Positions 6,890-15,639 are shown, counted from the first letter of the stretch. The stretch: 29,116 nucleotides of DNA from a virus (IMGVR_UViG_3300030333_004295:20890-50005); one strand, 5' to 3'. A program made the numbers and translations. Notes: generated by a model from the sequence alone, not told the origin.

Positions 6890-7888
6890 ATGGCTTATAA
6901 TCAATCGGACGCTTTATTTGAGCAATCGACTGATACTAATGGTAACTTTGGCAACTCCGTAACTGGACAAACTAATGCATTCTTCATGCCTAAGGTTTAT
7001 TCCAAGAAGGTACTTAACTTTTTTAGAAAAGCCTCAGTAGCAGAAGCAATCACTAACACTGATTATGCAGGTGAAATTACAGCTTACGGAGATACTGTAC
7101 GTATTATCAAAGAACCTGAGATTACTGTTTATCAGTATGAAAGAGGTGCAGATGTTACTCAGACCAAACTTACTGACATGGAAGAAACCCTTACTGTTGA
7201 TGTCGCTAACGCTTTTAAATTCAAAGTAGATGACATTGAGAAATCTATGTCTCACGTAAACTTCAAAGAGGTCGCATCCTCTTCTGCAGCTTACGCTCTT
7301 AAAGATGCTTTTGATGAAGGTGTTATTGCTGAATTGTTTAGTGGTGTCTCAACTTCTTCACCTGATCACGTATTAGGTGCAGACGCTTCTGCTGCTACTC
7401 AAACAATGGGGCAACATCAAGGCGGTTCTAACTCTATCGACCTTACTGGTTCTGATGGTACTGGAACTGATCCTCTTGATGTAATGGCATTTATGGCTAG
7501 ATTGTTAGACGAGCAAAACATTCCTGAAGAAGGAAGATGGTTTGTCGCTCCTCCTTCGTGGTATGAGCAACTGTCTCAGTCTGGTTCAAAATTAATGTCA
7601 GTCGACTTCAATGCAGGGCAAGGTTCTATCCGTAATGGACTAGTATCAAGTGGAAAGCTGCGTGGTTTTGATATGTACAAGTCTAATAACATTGCTGCTG
7701 CTTCTACAGCTAGTGGTAAATGTATAGCTGGACATATTTCTGCCTGCGCTACTGCACAAGCTATTACACAAACTGAGGTTCTTCGTGATCCTGACAGTTT
7801 TGGTGACATCGTTAGAGGTCTTCACGTCTATGGCGCTGATGTACTTCGTAGCGAAGCTTTAGTATCTGCTTTCTATGCAATTGACTAA
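6890..7888 (+). CDS. Major capsid protein
   Basis: The 332-residue shell subunit, expected to adopt the HK97 coat fold. Typical elements include an N-terminal arm (NAFFMPKVYSKKVLNFFRKA), the early beta strand with ITAYGDTVRIIKEPEI, and a segment resembling the long helix after LTVDVANAFKFKVDDIEKSM. A C-terminal part with GLHVYGADVLRSEALVSAFY follows. Its length is like the T7 coat and shorter than the P22 coat. It follows scaffold by 33 bases, with an AAAGGTGA ribosome site (about 6876-6883) suited to high expression. A strong GC-rich hairpin directly downstream may shape its mRNA level or stability. Coat identity is firm from scaffold-coat order and sequence character. Confidence 0.92.
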   Translation: MAYNQSDALFEQSTDTNGNFGNSVTGQTNAFFMPKVYSKKVLNFFRKASVAEAITNTDYAGEITAYGDTVRIIKEPEITVYQYERGADVTQTKLTDMEETLTVDVANAFKFKVDDIEKSMSHVNFKEVASSSAAYALKDAFDEGVIAELFSGVSTSSPDHVLGADASAATQTMGQHQGGSNSIDLTGSDGTGTDPLDVMAFMARLLDEQNIPEEGRWFVAPPSWYEQLSQSGSKLMSVDFNAGQGSIRNGLVSSGKLRGFDMYKSNNIAAASTASGKCIAGHISACATAQAITQTEVLRDPDSFGDIVRGLHVYGADVLRSEALVSAFYAID

Positions 7889-7911
7889 TCGTTAATTAAA
7901 GCAATAAAGGT

Positions 7912-7948
7912 GTGTGGGAAGGACATATTATAAGTTCCTTCCCCATAC
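7912..7948 (+). promoter_or_regulatory. GC-rich hairpin after the major capsid gene
   Basis: GTGTGGGAAGGA (7912-7923) pairs with TCCTTCCCCATAC (7936-7948): 12 pairs including one G-T, one bulged C, and a 12-base loop. It is much more stable than the surrounding AT-rich DNA. The bases after it are A-rich rather than T-rich on the coding strand, so it lacks the form of an intrinsic terminator. It may be an mRNA-stabilising or processing hairpin that sets coat transcript levels. Confidence 0.6.
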
Positions 7949-7967
7949 TCAAAAAAAAAGGAAAAAA

Positions 7968-8144
7968 ATGCCACAAATATCAACAGATGCAAGACCTATT
8001 ATTTTAAAGAATAAGAAAAAAGGCAATAGAAAATTAGTAAGTGCAGGCAATAGAATGACTGCTCAAGAAAGAAAAACATACAATAAGAATTTTGACAGGA
8101 TTTTTGGAAAAACCCAAAAGAATTATAACAGACAAAAAGGATAA
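7968..8144 (+). CDS. Small basic protein of unknown function
   Basis: A 58-residue Lys/Asn-rich protein starting MPQISTDARPIILKNKKKG and ending GKTQKNYNRQKG. I chose ATG 7968, which has an AGGA site (7959-7962) at proper spacing. The longer frame beginning with GTG at 7914 would run through the hairpin at 7912-7948, and its extra residues look artificial. It opens a group of three very small basic proteins between the coat and tail-adaptor genes. In other phages that place often holds head-decoration or hypothetical proteins; no family is recognised here. A role in the virion or in DNA binding is only suggested by charge and position. Confidence 0.65.
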   Translation: MPQISTDARPIILKNKKKGNRKLVSAGNRMTAQERKTYNKNFDRIFGKTQKNYNRQKG

Positions 8145-8146
8145 AC

Positions 8147-8302
8147 ATGTACTATAGTAAAGATAAAGATAAAAGAAAAAAAATGAATAAAGGCACTCCT
8201 AAAAGAATGGCTTATAGTGATGGTGGAGTTGTTCAATATGAAAACATAGAAGATAAAGTTGAAAAGTGTACTGCCAGAGTTGGTATGAACACAATGAAGT
8301 AA
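8147..8302 (+). CDS. Small basic protein of unknown function
   Basis: A 51-residue protein (MYYSKDKDKRKKMNKGTPKR, then MAYSDGGVV...), ending ARVGMNTMK. It starts 2 bases after the previous stop and stops 1 base before the next ATG, exactly fitting the coupled gene run. The basic N-terminus followed by a SDGGVVQYEN stretch resembles the 'GGVV/GGRV' segments seen near the N-termini of several marine phage virion proteins, including the MRQGGRVALA of the gene at 15897; that is my reading, not a proven homology. There is no membrane segment and no recognised domain. Confidence 0.55.
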   Translation: MYYSKDKDKRKKMNKGTPKRMAYSDGGVVQYENIEDKVEKCTARVGMNTMK

Positions 8303-8303
8303 T

Positions 8304-8450
8304 ATGAAAGTTAAAGCACCAAAAGGATACCACTGGATGAAATCTGGTAAGTCTTATAAATTAATGAAAGATCCAAAAGGAGGATATAAACCTCATAAAG
8401 GAGCGAGCAAACAAGCAAATTTTGCAATACAAAAGGTTCATAAAAAATAA
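8304..8450 (+). CDS. Small basic protein with KAPKGYHWMKSGKSYKLMK motif
   Basis: A 48-residue protein: MKVKAPKGYHWMKSGKSYKL, then MKDPKGGYKPHKGASKQANF, ending in AIQKVHKK. From memory, closely similar short proteins recur in many marine phages near structural genes, always without known function. The compact pattern of aromatic and basic residues looks like a small conserved fold rather than a random frame. Its stop overlaps the ATG of the tail-adaptor gene (TAATG at 8448-8452), so it should be co-translated with that gene. Confidence 0.65.
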   Translation: MKVKAPKGYHWMKSGKSYKLMKDPKGGYKPHKGASKQANFAIQKVHKK

Positions 8451-9211
8451 TGGCAACTACTTATTTACAATTAACGAATGAGTTACTAAGAGAATCAAAC
8501 GAAGTTGTTTTAACTTCTTCTAATTTTAGCAGTGCTTTAGGAATTCAGGCCCACGTTAAAGATTGTGTTAATAGGGCTTATAATGATATAGTAAGCGCTG
8601 AACCTAGATGGTCTTTTCTTGCTACAGGAGAAAGCGGAGATACAGATCCTTTTTATGGAAATGTGTATGTTGAAACAACAGCAGGAACAAGGTGGTACGA
8701 ATTAAAAGCAGCATCAAGTTCAGTTACAACTGATTATGGTGCAATAGATTGGAATGATTTTTATTTAACAACTATTGGAGTTAGTGGTGCATCAACACCT
8801 TATACAAGTAAGAATTTATCTTTTGTAACATTAGAAGAATGGAAAGACCATTATAGAGAATCTGAAAATATAGACGATGCAGATACTCAAACATATGGTG
8901 AACCTAAAGTTGTTATAAGAAGTAAAGACGGTAGAAAGTTTGGATTAAGTCCAATACCTGACAAAGTTTATAGAGTGTGGTTTTTTGCTTGGGATTTACC
9001 TACAGCACTAGATGCACACGGAGATACAATAGTATTTCCTGACATGTATAGTTCAGTATTATTAGCAAGAGCTAGATATTATATGCATCAATTTAAAGAC
9101 AATCCACAGGCAGCAGCTTTTGCATTAGACGATTATAAAAAAGGATTAAGAAAAATGAGATCTAATTTAATGAATCCTGCGCCTAAGTATATGTCAACGG
9201 ATCAAATATAA
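8450..9211 (+). CDS. Tail adaptor / tail tubular protein A-like
   Basis: A 253-residue protein with the character of the adaptor that binds below the portal and begins the short tail (T7 gp11 / P22 gp4 type). It has an N-terminal helical part (LTNELLRESNEVVLTSSNFS, then HVKDCVNRAYNDIV). A beta-rich middle with aromatic residues (WSFLATGESGDTDPFYG; GTRWYELKA) follows. The C-terminal helical part reads FPDMYSSVLLARARYYMHQF and ends in a basic helix. It follows the coat group and directly precedes the nozzle protein, sharing TAATG overlaps at both ends. The adaptor assignment is based on order, length and fold-like pattern; exact family membership was not checked. Confidence 0.7.
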   Translation: MATTYLQLTNELLRESNEVVLTSSNFSSALGIQAHVKDCVNRAYNDIVSAEPRWSFLATGESGDTDPFYGNVYVETTAGTRWYELKAASSSVTTDYGAIDWNDFYLTTIGVSGASTPYTSKNLSFVTLEEWKDHYRESENIDDADTQTYGEPKVVIRSKDGRKFGLSPIPDKVYRVWFFAWDLPTALDAHGDTIVFPDMYSSVLLARARYYMHQFKDNPQAAAFALDDYKKGLRKMRSNLMNPAPKYMSTDQI

Positions 9212-10848
9212 TGACTGCTTCTCAACCTTTTGCATTAGCTTGTAGTGGAGGATTAGATAAGTCTTCAAGTTCTTTTGAAATGTTAAGAACTCCTGGTTCT
9301 GCTACATTGTTAGAAAACTTTGAAGTTGATATTGCTGGAGGATATAGACGAGTAAATGGTTTTTCAGCTTTTGGAGGAGGAAGCGCAGCAAATCCAAGCA
9401 GTGAAGACGATATATTAGGTCTTCATGTTTACGCTGATGGAGTTATAGCTTGTTCAAGTACTAATATATATTTTAGTTTAGACGGAACAAGTTGGTTGCA
9501 AATAAATAGAGCAAGTGTTTCTGGTAGTGGAGATAACTATAGTACTTTTACAGGTCGTAGTGCTTCAGCTAGAACTTCACAAAGTCTTGCACATTTTGCA
9601 ACTTATGAAGGTGATACAACTTATGGAGAAGTTATAATTACCGATGAAGGATCAGGTGTAAAACCTTTTTACTTTAAAATGACAGGAACTGGTGCATTAA
9701 GTGATCGAACTTACTACGCAAAAGAAATAACAGTAAGCGGAACACACTATCCTAAGTTTTGTACGATACACGATAGGCACTTAGTTGTAGCAGGTGCAGC
9801 AACAGCACCAAACACTATATTTTATAGTGGAACAGATGATATAGATGATTTTACATCAAGTGGTTCAGGAAGTATAGTATTAGATGATCAAGTAGTTGGA
9901 TTAAGATCTTTTCGTGATGATCTAATTATATTTTGTAAAAATAGTATTTATAAATTAGTAAATATAAACATATCGGCAAGTATTGCGGTACAGCCAATTA
10001 CACAAAATATAGGTTGTTTAGACGGAAGAAGCATTCAAGAGATTGGTGGTGACTTAGTATTTTTAGCGCCTGACGGTATAAGAACACTAGCAGGTACAGC
10101 AAGAATTGGTGACGTAGAGTTAAGTACAGTTACTAGAGCAATACAACCTGTAATGAAAAACATTGCAGATAATATTGGAAGTTATAATGTAAGTAGTATT
10201 GTTATACGAGATAAGGCACAATATCGTTTATATTATGGAGATTCTACTTCTGGAAGTTCTGCAAGAGGAATAATAGGAACTTTGAAAACAACACAACAAG
10301 GAACACAATTTCAGTGGTCTGAAACAGTTGGGATAGATGCAAGCGCTGCAGCAGTTTCAGGTTTTAACTCAAGCGGTGTTGAAAAATATTATCATGGTGA
10401 TTACAATGGAAAAGTATATAATCACGACACAGGAGATAGTTTTTTAGATTCTGGTGGATCAGCAACAAATATTATAGCTAAATATCAGACACCAGACATT
10501 GATTATGGAGACTTAGGAACTTTAAAAACTTTAAAATACGTAAAAGTTTCTATAACTCCAGAAGGAGAAGTTGATACAAGTTTAAGAATAAGATATAATT
10601 TTGATGATCTGGATAGTCCACAGCCTACAGATTATTCATTATCAATACCAAAACCTTCGTTGTTTGGAACAGCAGTTTTTGGTTCTACAGCAGGTCATAA
10701 GTTTGGAGCAGCAACAGATCCAATAACTAGACAATCAGTAGAGGGCAGTGGAAAAAGTAATTATTTTAGAATATTTAGCGATAATCAAAATTCACCTTAT
10801 ACAGTAAATGGAATATATATAGATTACGTACCTTCAGGGAGAGATTAA
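9211..10848 (+). CDS. Tail nozzle / tail tubular protein B-like
   Basis: A 545-residue beta-rich protein resembling the tail nozzle or tail-stabilisation protein of podoviruses (T7 gp12 / P22 gp10 role). Its N-terminus has SFEMLRTPGSATLLENFEVD followed by GGYRRVNGFSAFGG. That pattern, with leading loop and RVNGF-type turn, is common to nozzle proteins. Blade-like repeats follow: LGLHVYADGVIACSS; CTIHDRHLVVAG; TIFYSGTDDIDDFTS; VVGLRSFRDDLIIFCKNSIY; LVFLAPDGIRTL. These suggest a beta-propeller-like body. It is coupled to the adaptor by TAATG and sits 3 bases before the fibre gene, as expected for the piece to which fibres attach. Confidence 0.75.
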   Translation: MTASQPFALACSGGLDKSSSSFEMLRTPGSATLLENFEVDIAGGYRRVNGFSAFGGGSAANPSSEDDILGLHVYADGVIACSSTNIYFSLDGTSWLQINRASVSGSGDNYSTFTGRSASARTSQSLAHFATYEGDTTYGEVIITDEGSGVKPFYFKMTGTGALSDRTYYAKEITVSGTHYPKFCTIHDRHLVVAGAATAPNTIFYSGTDDIDDFTSSGSGSIVLDDQVVGLRSFRDDLIIFCKNSIYKLVNINISASIAVQPITQNIGCLDGRSIQEIGGDLVFLAPDGIRTLAGTARIGDVELSTVTRAIQPVMKNIADNIGSYNVSSIVIRDKAQYRLYYGDSTSGSSARGIIGTLKTTQQGTQFQWSETVGIDASAAAVSGFNSSGVEKYYHGDYNGKVYNHDTGDSFLDSGGSATNIIAKYQTPDIDYGDLGTLKTLKYVKVSITPEGEVDTSLRIRYNFDDLDSPQPTDYSLSIPKPSLFGTAVFGSTAGHKFGAATDPITRQSVEGSGKSNYFRIFSDNQNSPYTVNGIYIDYVPSGRD

Positions 10849-10851
10849 AAC

Positions 10852-13800
10852 ATGGCACAAAGTTATACAAGACAAAGTACGTTTAGTGATGGAGATACCA
10901 TTACTGCTGCATTGTTTAACAATGAATACAATCAATTAGTAAATGCATTTACATACAGTTCTAGCAGTGCTTCAAGCACAGGCCACAGACACGATGGTAC
11001 AGCAGGACATGGTGGTAATATACATACTATTGGTGATTTAGATTTTCTTAATAAAATTGTTGTAGATAGCACAAATAATCGTTGGGGAGTATTTGTAGAA
11101 GTTTCTAGTGCTGCAGTTGAGCAGATTAGAATACAAGACGGAGCTATTGTTCCAGTTACAGATAACGATATTGATTTAGGAACAAGTTCTTTAGAATTTA
11201 AAGATGCTTATTTTGATGGTACAATTACCACAGATTTATTAACAGTTTCAGGAGCAACTAATCTTGATGGTGCTATTCAAGTAGATAATACTATAACTGT
11301 TGGTGTAGATGATACTGGTTACGATGTTAAATTCTTTGGTGATACAGCTAGTGCTTACATGTTATGGGATGCTTCTGCTGATGATTTAGTATTAGCAGGT
11401 GCTGCAGGTCTAGATGTTGCAGGAGATATAGATGTTGATGGAACTTCTAACTTAGACAATACAGACATAGACGGAACACTTGCAGTAGACGGAACAACTA
11501 TTTCACTAGATGCAACAACATCATTAAATATAGACAACTCTAATACTTCTAACGGTATCACTATTGGTACTGCAACTTCTGGTGTTCCAGTTTCAATAGG
11601 TCACACAACTTCTGAAGTAACAGTAAACGATAATCTTACAGTAACAGGAACACTTACATTAGGTTCAGGTGCAGAATTAACAGAAGCTGAACTAGAAATG
11701 CTTGACGGAATTACAGCAGGAACTGTTGCAGCTTCTAAAGCAGTAGTCGTAGATTCAAATAAAGATGCAGCTTCTTTTAGAAACATTACACTTACAGGCG
11801 AACTTGATGCAGGCTCATTGGATGTATCAGGTGATGCAGATATAGATGGTACATTAGAAACAGATGCTTTATCAATTAATGGAACTGCAGTTACAGCTAC
11901 AGCAGCAGAATTAAACATTCTTGATGGAGTAACTGCAAGTGCTACAGACATTAATCTTATAGATGGCATAACAAACGGCACAGTTATAGCCAGTAAAGCT
12001 ATTATAACAGACGCTAACAAAGACATTAGTGGTGGTAGAAATATAACCATTAGTGGCGAGCTTGATGCAGCTACACTTGATATTAGTGGAGATGCTGATA
12101 TTGACGGAACTTTAGAAGCCGATGCATATACAGTAGACGGAACTGCATTAAATGAATATATTGCAGATACTGTAGGTGCTATGGTATCTTCAAATACTGA
12201 GACTAATATCACTGTTACTTACGAAGATGGAGACAACACACTAGATTTTGTAATTGGCACACTTAATCAAGACACTACAGGAACTGCTGATAATATTACA
12301 GTCTCTGCAAATAACAGCACAGACGAAACTGTATATCCAATATTTGTAGATGGAGCTACAGGATCACAAGGAGCAGAGTCTGATACAGGACTTACTTATA
12401 ATCCTAGCACAGGAGTATTAACATCTACTTCATTTACAGGTAATTTAACAGGTAATGTAACAGGTAATACAAGTGGTACAGCAGCTACAGTAACAGGAGC
12501 AGCACAATCAAATATTACAAGTCTTGGAACGCTTACAACTCTTACAGTTGATAATGTAATAGTTAATGGTACAACTATAGGACATACATCAGATACAGAT
12601 TTAATGACTCTTGCTGATGGTGTATTAACAGTAGCAGGCGAAGTATCAATGACTACGCTTGATATAGGTGGTACAAATGTTACAAGTACTGCAGCAGAGT
12701 TAAACATCTTAGATGGTGTTACAAGTACTGCAGCAGAACTAAATATCCTGGACGGAGCAACAGTTGTTGTAGGTGAACTTAATTATCTTGACTTAGGTGC
12801 AACGGCTGTCGGTACAGCAATAGCCTCTAAAGCAGTTATACTTGATTCCAATAAAGATTACACAGGTATAAGAAACTTAACCATTACAGGTGAGTTAGAT
12901 GCAGCTACATTAGACATAAGCGGTGACGTAGATATTGATGGAACACTAGAAACAGACAACCTAACAGTTGGTGGCGCACAAGGTTCTGACGGACAAGTGC
13001 TGACTTCAACAGGAAGCGGAGTAAATTGGGAAACTCCTGCTAGTGGTGGGGCTAATTCAATAAACGATTTATCAGATGCTAAAACTTTTGGTACTTCTTC
13101 AATTATGATTGGAGATGCTACTACAGGAACAATTAGTGGAGCAAATTATAATACAGGTGTAGGTGTTAATGTTTTTGAAGCCTTGACAACTGGTGATGAA
13201 AACGTAGCTATGGGTTATGCTTCTTTAAACGATTTAACAACTGGAAGTAAAAATACTACTATAGGAGCTACAGCAGGAGCAAAGATAACAACAGGTACTG
13301 ACAATACGGCTATGGGAGCCGATGCTCTTAAAAATGTAACTACAACCAATAACAGTACAGCATTTGGTAAAGGAGCTTTGTTGGCAAGTACGGCAGAAGG
13401 AAACACTGCTGTAGGAAAAGATTCTCAACTTGCAACCACTACAGGATATAGAAATGTATCGATGGGTAAAGAATCTTTAATGACTAATACTACAGGGGAC
13501 CAAAATGTAGCCATAGGAAATAATGCACTTGAGTTAAGCACAACCGCAGATAACAACACAGCACTTGGTTATAATACTTTAAATGCAACTACCACAGGTG
13601 CTACTAATGTTGCTGTCGGTTCTCAAACTTTAGCAGCAAACACAACAGCTTCGGATAATACAGGTGTGGGATATGCTGTTTTATTAGTAAATACTACAGG
13701 CGCAAATAATACTGGTGTGGGTGTTAATTCGTTACAAGCGAATACTACTGCTTCTGAAAATGTTGCGGTGGGTAAAAATACTATGCTTGCAAATACAACA

Positions 13801-15315
13801 GGCGCACAGAACGTAGCGGTGGGTGCGAATGCTTTAGACGCTAACACAACGGCAGCTAATAACACTGCTATTGGCTACAATTCTATGACAGGAAATACCA
13901 CAGGAACAGCAAACGTAGCGGTAGGTACTGCAACTTTGGTAGCTAATACAACTTCTTCAAATAACACTGCAGTTGGGTATGCAGCTTTAAACGCAAATAC
14001 TACAGGTACTTCTTTAACAGCCGTAGGTAAAGATGCTTTAATTGCAAATACGACAGGTGACAATAACATTGCGATAGGTCGTGATGCAGGACAATCAATT
14101 ACAGAAGGCTCTAATAACATTGTAATTGGTGTTGAAGCATATGAAACAGCAACTACAGCTAATGGAAACATAGCAATCGGTAAAGGCTCATTAAAAGCAA
14201 ACACAACTGGAACTGAAAATGTTGCCATAGGTCACGAAGCTGGTAATGATGTAACCACTGGTGCTGGACACACACTTATTGGTTATTTAGCTGGAGACAA
14301 AATCACAACCGCTTCTCAAAACACGGCAGTAGGCTCTGAAGCATTGGGATCAAATACAGGTGGTGGTTTAAATACTGCTATTGGTTATAACGCAATGCTT
14401 GGAAACACAACTGGTGGTGATTGTACTGCGGTAGGCGCAAGAGCTTTAGATGCAGCAAATGCAGCCGATGGTAATACTGCGGTAGGTTCAGCAGCACTAG
14501 GAGCAAATACAACTGGTGCGCAGAATACAGCTTTAGGTACTTATGCTTTGGATGCAAATACAACAACACATTACAGTACAGGTTTAGGATATGATGCGCT
14601 AACTGCTTCTACTTCGGCAGCAAATACTGGTGTGGGTGCTTATGCTGGAACAGCAATTACAACTGGGGATGGAAATACTTGTGTTGGCTTTGAAGCAGGT
14701 GATGCGATCAGTACAGGCACAGATAATGTAATGATTGGTAAAAGAGCAGGTGATGACCAAACTACAGGAAACGGAAATACAGTAGTAGGCTCAAACGGAG
14801 ATACAGGAGCAAGTGGTGCTACTGGTCGTTTAGTTCTTGGATCAACAATTGATGGTACAAGTGATGCAAGAGCAACGCTTGGATATAACGGAAATGTTGT
14901 CGAAATCGATTTGAATGGTTCAGATGAATCTTGGGCAGCATCTTCGGATGAAAGGTTAAAAGAAAATGTACAAGATGCTACAGCAGGACTTCAATTTATT
15001 AACGAACTCAGACCAATTACATATCAATGGAAGAAAAAGAAAGATGTTCCAACGGATATGCCACAGTATGAAAAAGACTCTAATGAACCGAGTGTCGGTT
15101 TAGAGTATGGTGTAGAGTATCACGGCTTTATTGCACAAGAAGTTAAAGCAGTTATAGACAAACACGATGACATAAAAGACGGTCAAAATATTTGGAAAAC
15201 AGGTGATGACGAAGTGCAAAAAATTGCAAAAGGTGGTCTAATACCAATGCTTGTAAAAGCAATCCAAGAACTCTCGGCAGAAGTCGAGCAATTAAAATCT
15301 AAAATAGAGGAATAA
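10852..15315 (+). CDS. Giant tail fibre with tandem repeats and S74 intramolecular chaperone
   Basis: A 1487-residue receptor-binding fibre, probably a trimer. Residues 1-70 (MAQSYTRQSTFSDGDTITAA; GHRHDG) form the likely tail-attachment end. Residues 70-720 are beta-rich with three 44-residue repeats (295-338, 381-424, 659-702) and TAAELNILDGV turns. Residues 767-1308 hold 32 tandem copies of a 17-residue NTAVG-type repeat resembling trimeric adhesin head repeats. Residues 1365-1487 are a peptidase S74 chaperone domain: SDERLKEN with the expected catalytic pair Ser1365 and Lys1370, then ITYQWKKK, HGFIAQEV and a C-terminal coiled coil. In this family the domain guides trimer folding and then cleaves itself off, here predicted between Ser1364 and Ser1365. 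Minus-strand open frames across it are shadows of the repeats. Confidence 0.93.
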   Translation: MAQSYTRQSTFSDGDTITAALFNNEYNQLVNAFTYSSSSASSTGHRHDGTAGHGGNIHTIGDLDFLNKIVVDSTNNRWGVFVEVSSAAVEQIRIQDGAIVPVTDNDIDLGTSSLEFKDAYFDGTITTDLLTVSGATNLDGAIQVDNTITVGVDDTGYDVKFFGDTASAYMLWDASADDLVLAGAAGLDVAGDIDVDGTSNLDNTDIDGTLAVDGTTISLDATTSLNIDNSNTSNGITIGTATSGVPVSIGHTTSEVTVNDNLTVTGTLTLGSGAELTEAELEMLDGITAGTVAASKAVVVDSNKDAASFRNITLTGELDAGSLDVSGDADIDGTLETDALSINGTAVTATAAELNILDGVTASATDINLIDGITNGTVIASKAIITDANKDISGGRNITISGELDAATLDISGDADIDGTLEADAYTVDGTALNEYIADTVGAMVSSNTETNITVTYEDGDNTLDFVIGTLNQDTTGTADNITVSANNSTDETVYPIFVDGATGSQGAESDTGLTYNPSTGVLTSTSFTGNLTGNVTGNTSGTAATVTGAAQSNITSLGTLTTLTVDNVIVNGTTIGHTSDTDLMTLADGVLTVAGEVSMTTLDIGGTNVTSTAAELNILDGVTSTAAELNILDGATVVVGELNYLDLGATAVGTAIASKAVILDSNKDYTGIRNLTITGELDAATLDISGDVDIDGTLETDNLTVGGAQGSDGQVLTSTGSGVNWETPASGGANSINDLSDAKTFGTSSIMIGDATTGTISGANYNTGVGVNVFEALTTGDENVAMGYASLNDLTTGSKNTTIGATAGAKITTGTDNTAMGADALKNVTTTNNSTAFGKGALLASTAEGNTAVGKDSQLATTTGYRNVSMGKESLMTNTTGDQNVAIGNNALELSTTADNNTALGYNTLNATTTGATNVAVGSQTLAANTTASDNTGVGYAVLLVNTTGANNTGVGVNSLQANTTASENVAVGKNTMLANTTGAQNVAVGANALDANTTAANNTAIGYNSMTGNTTGTANVAVGTATLVANTTSSNNTAVGYAALNANTTGTSLTAVGKDALIANTTGDNNIAIGRDAGQSITEGSNNIVIGVEAYETATTANGNIAIGKGSLKANTTGTENVAIGHEAGNDVTTGAGHTLIGYLAGDKITTASQNTAVGSEALGSNTGGGLNTAIGYNAMLGNTTGGDCTAVGARALDAANAADGNTAVGSAALGANTTGAQNTALGTYALDANTTTHYSTGLGYDALTASTSAANTGVGAYAGTAITTGDGNTCVGFEAGDAISTGTDNVMIGKRAGDDQTTGNGNTVVGSNGDTGASGATGRLVLGSTIDGTSDARATLGYNGNVVEIDLNGSDESWAASSDERLKENVQDATAGLQFINELRPITYQWKKKKDVPTDMPQYEKDSNEPSVGLEYGVEYHGFIAQEVKAVIDKHDDIKDGQNIWKTGDDEVQKIAKGGLIPMLVKAIQELSAEVEQLKSKIEE
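11734..11865 (+). repeat. Fibre 44-residue repeat, copy 1
   Basis: Residues 295-338 begin SKAVVVDSNKDAASFRNITL and continue through a GELDAGSLDVSGDADIDGTL block. Copies 2 (11992-12123) and 3 (12826-12957) share SKA, DxNKD, RN(I/L)T, GELDA and DIDGTLE. It probably forms a beta-structured shaft unit. Confidence 0.8.
11992..12123 (+). repeat. Fibre 44-residue repeat, copy 2
   Basis: Residues 381-424 begin SKAIITDANKDISGGRNITI and align without gaps to copy 1. They are preceded by TAAELNILDGV and TDINLIDGITNGTV, the same linker type found before the other copies. Confidence 0.8.
12826..12957 (+). repeat. Fibre 44-residue repeat, copy 3
   Basis: Residues 659-702 begin SKAVILDSNKDYTGIRNLTI and align without gaps to copies 1 and 2. 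They follow a doubled TSTAAELNILDG linker. The wider distance from copy 2 shows the three units are not a simple tandem array. Confidence 0.8.
13150..14775 (+). repeat. Array of 32 tandem 17-residue (51-base) repeats in the fibre
   Basis: Residues 767-1308 divide into 32 units, 30 of 17 residues and two of 16. The consensus is approximately N-T/V-A-V/I-G-Y-x-A-L-x-x-N-T-T-G-x-N. The alternating small/hydrophobic residues plus Gly at position 5 fit a left-handed parallel beta-roll like the YadA/Hia head. DNA identity between units is modest, so the array is old or diversified rather than freshly duplicated. Confidence 0.92.
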
Positions 15316-15318
15316 AAA

Positions 15319-15639
15319 ATGGCAGTAACTAAAACGCTTGTAAAAGCAATCCCTCATGAAAAATCTGGTAAAGTAGAAGAATGGCATTTGTCTATGAAAT
15401 ATGAAAATGACAACGAAGGCGATTCTACTTATTATACTAGTACTTTTCTTACTGTAGCAGTTGCAGCAGACGGTGATTTTACCAAAGCAGCTAAAGACAC
15501 ATTTAACCTTGCAGCACTAACTGCAATGTTTAATACTACAAAATGGGATGCAGTCTTTACTAGTCAAGTAGATTCAGTAATTACGAATCCTGTAGTTTAT
15601 GCAGAGCCAGACAATGACTTTGCAGTACCTAGTTCGTAA
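15319..15639 (+). CDS. Small protein of unknown function following the fibre
   Basis: A 106-residue protein (MAVTKTLVKAIPHEKSGKVE, then WHLSMKYENDNEGDSTYYTS...), ending DNDFAVPSS. It appears soluble, with alternating strands in the first half and a FTKAAKDTFNLAALTAMF helix followed by WDAVFTSQVDSVITNP. It starts 3 bases after the fibre stop with an AGAGGAA ribosome site (about 15306-15312). I do not recognise a domain. Position suggests a fibre-associated or virion protein, or a fibre chaperone, but nothing in the sequence decides this. Confidence 0.65.
   Translation: MAVTKTLVKAIPHEKSGKVEEWHLSMKYENDNEGDSTYYTSTFLTVAVAADGDFTKAAKDTFNLAALTAMFNTTKWDAVFTSQVDSVITNPVVYAEPDNDFAVPSS

Noticed and set aside
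7914-7967. GTG start giving an 18-residue longer version of the small protein after the coat gene
   Set aside because: The extra codons run through a stable hairpin, and ATG 7968 has its own AGGA site at proper spacing.
11601-12212. 203-residue minus-strand frame, with other long minus frames through 14569
   Set aside because: They lie opposite the repetitive fibre gene and consist of Ser/Val/Pro/Ala runs from its Thr/Asn/Gly codons; no ribosome sites or recognisable domain.
13150-14775. 51-base periodic array resembling a CRISPR or satellite repeat
   Set aside because: The period is in frame, units vary freely at silent and many coding positions, and there is no identical repeat with unique spacers; it is protein repeat.
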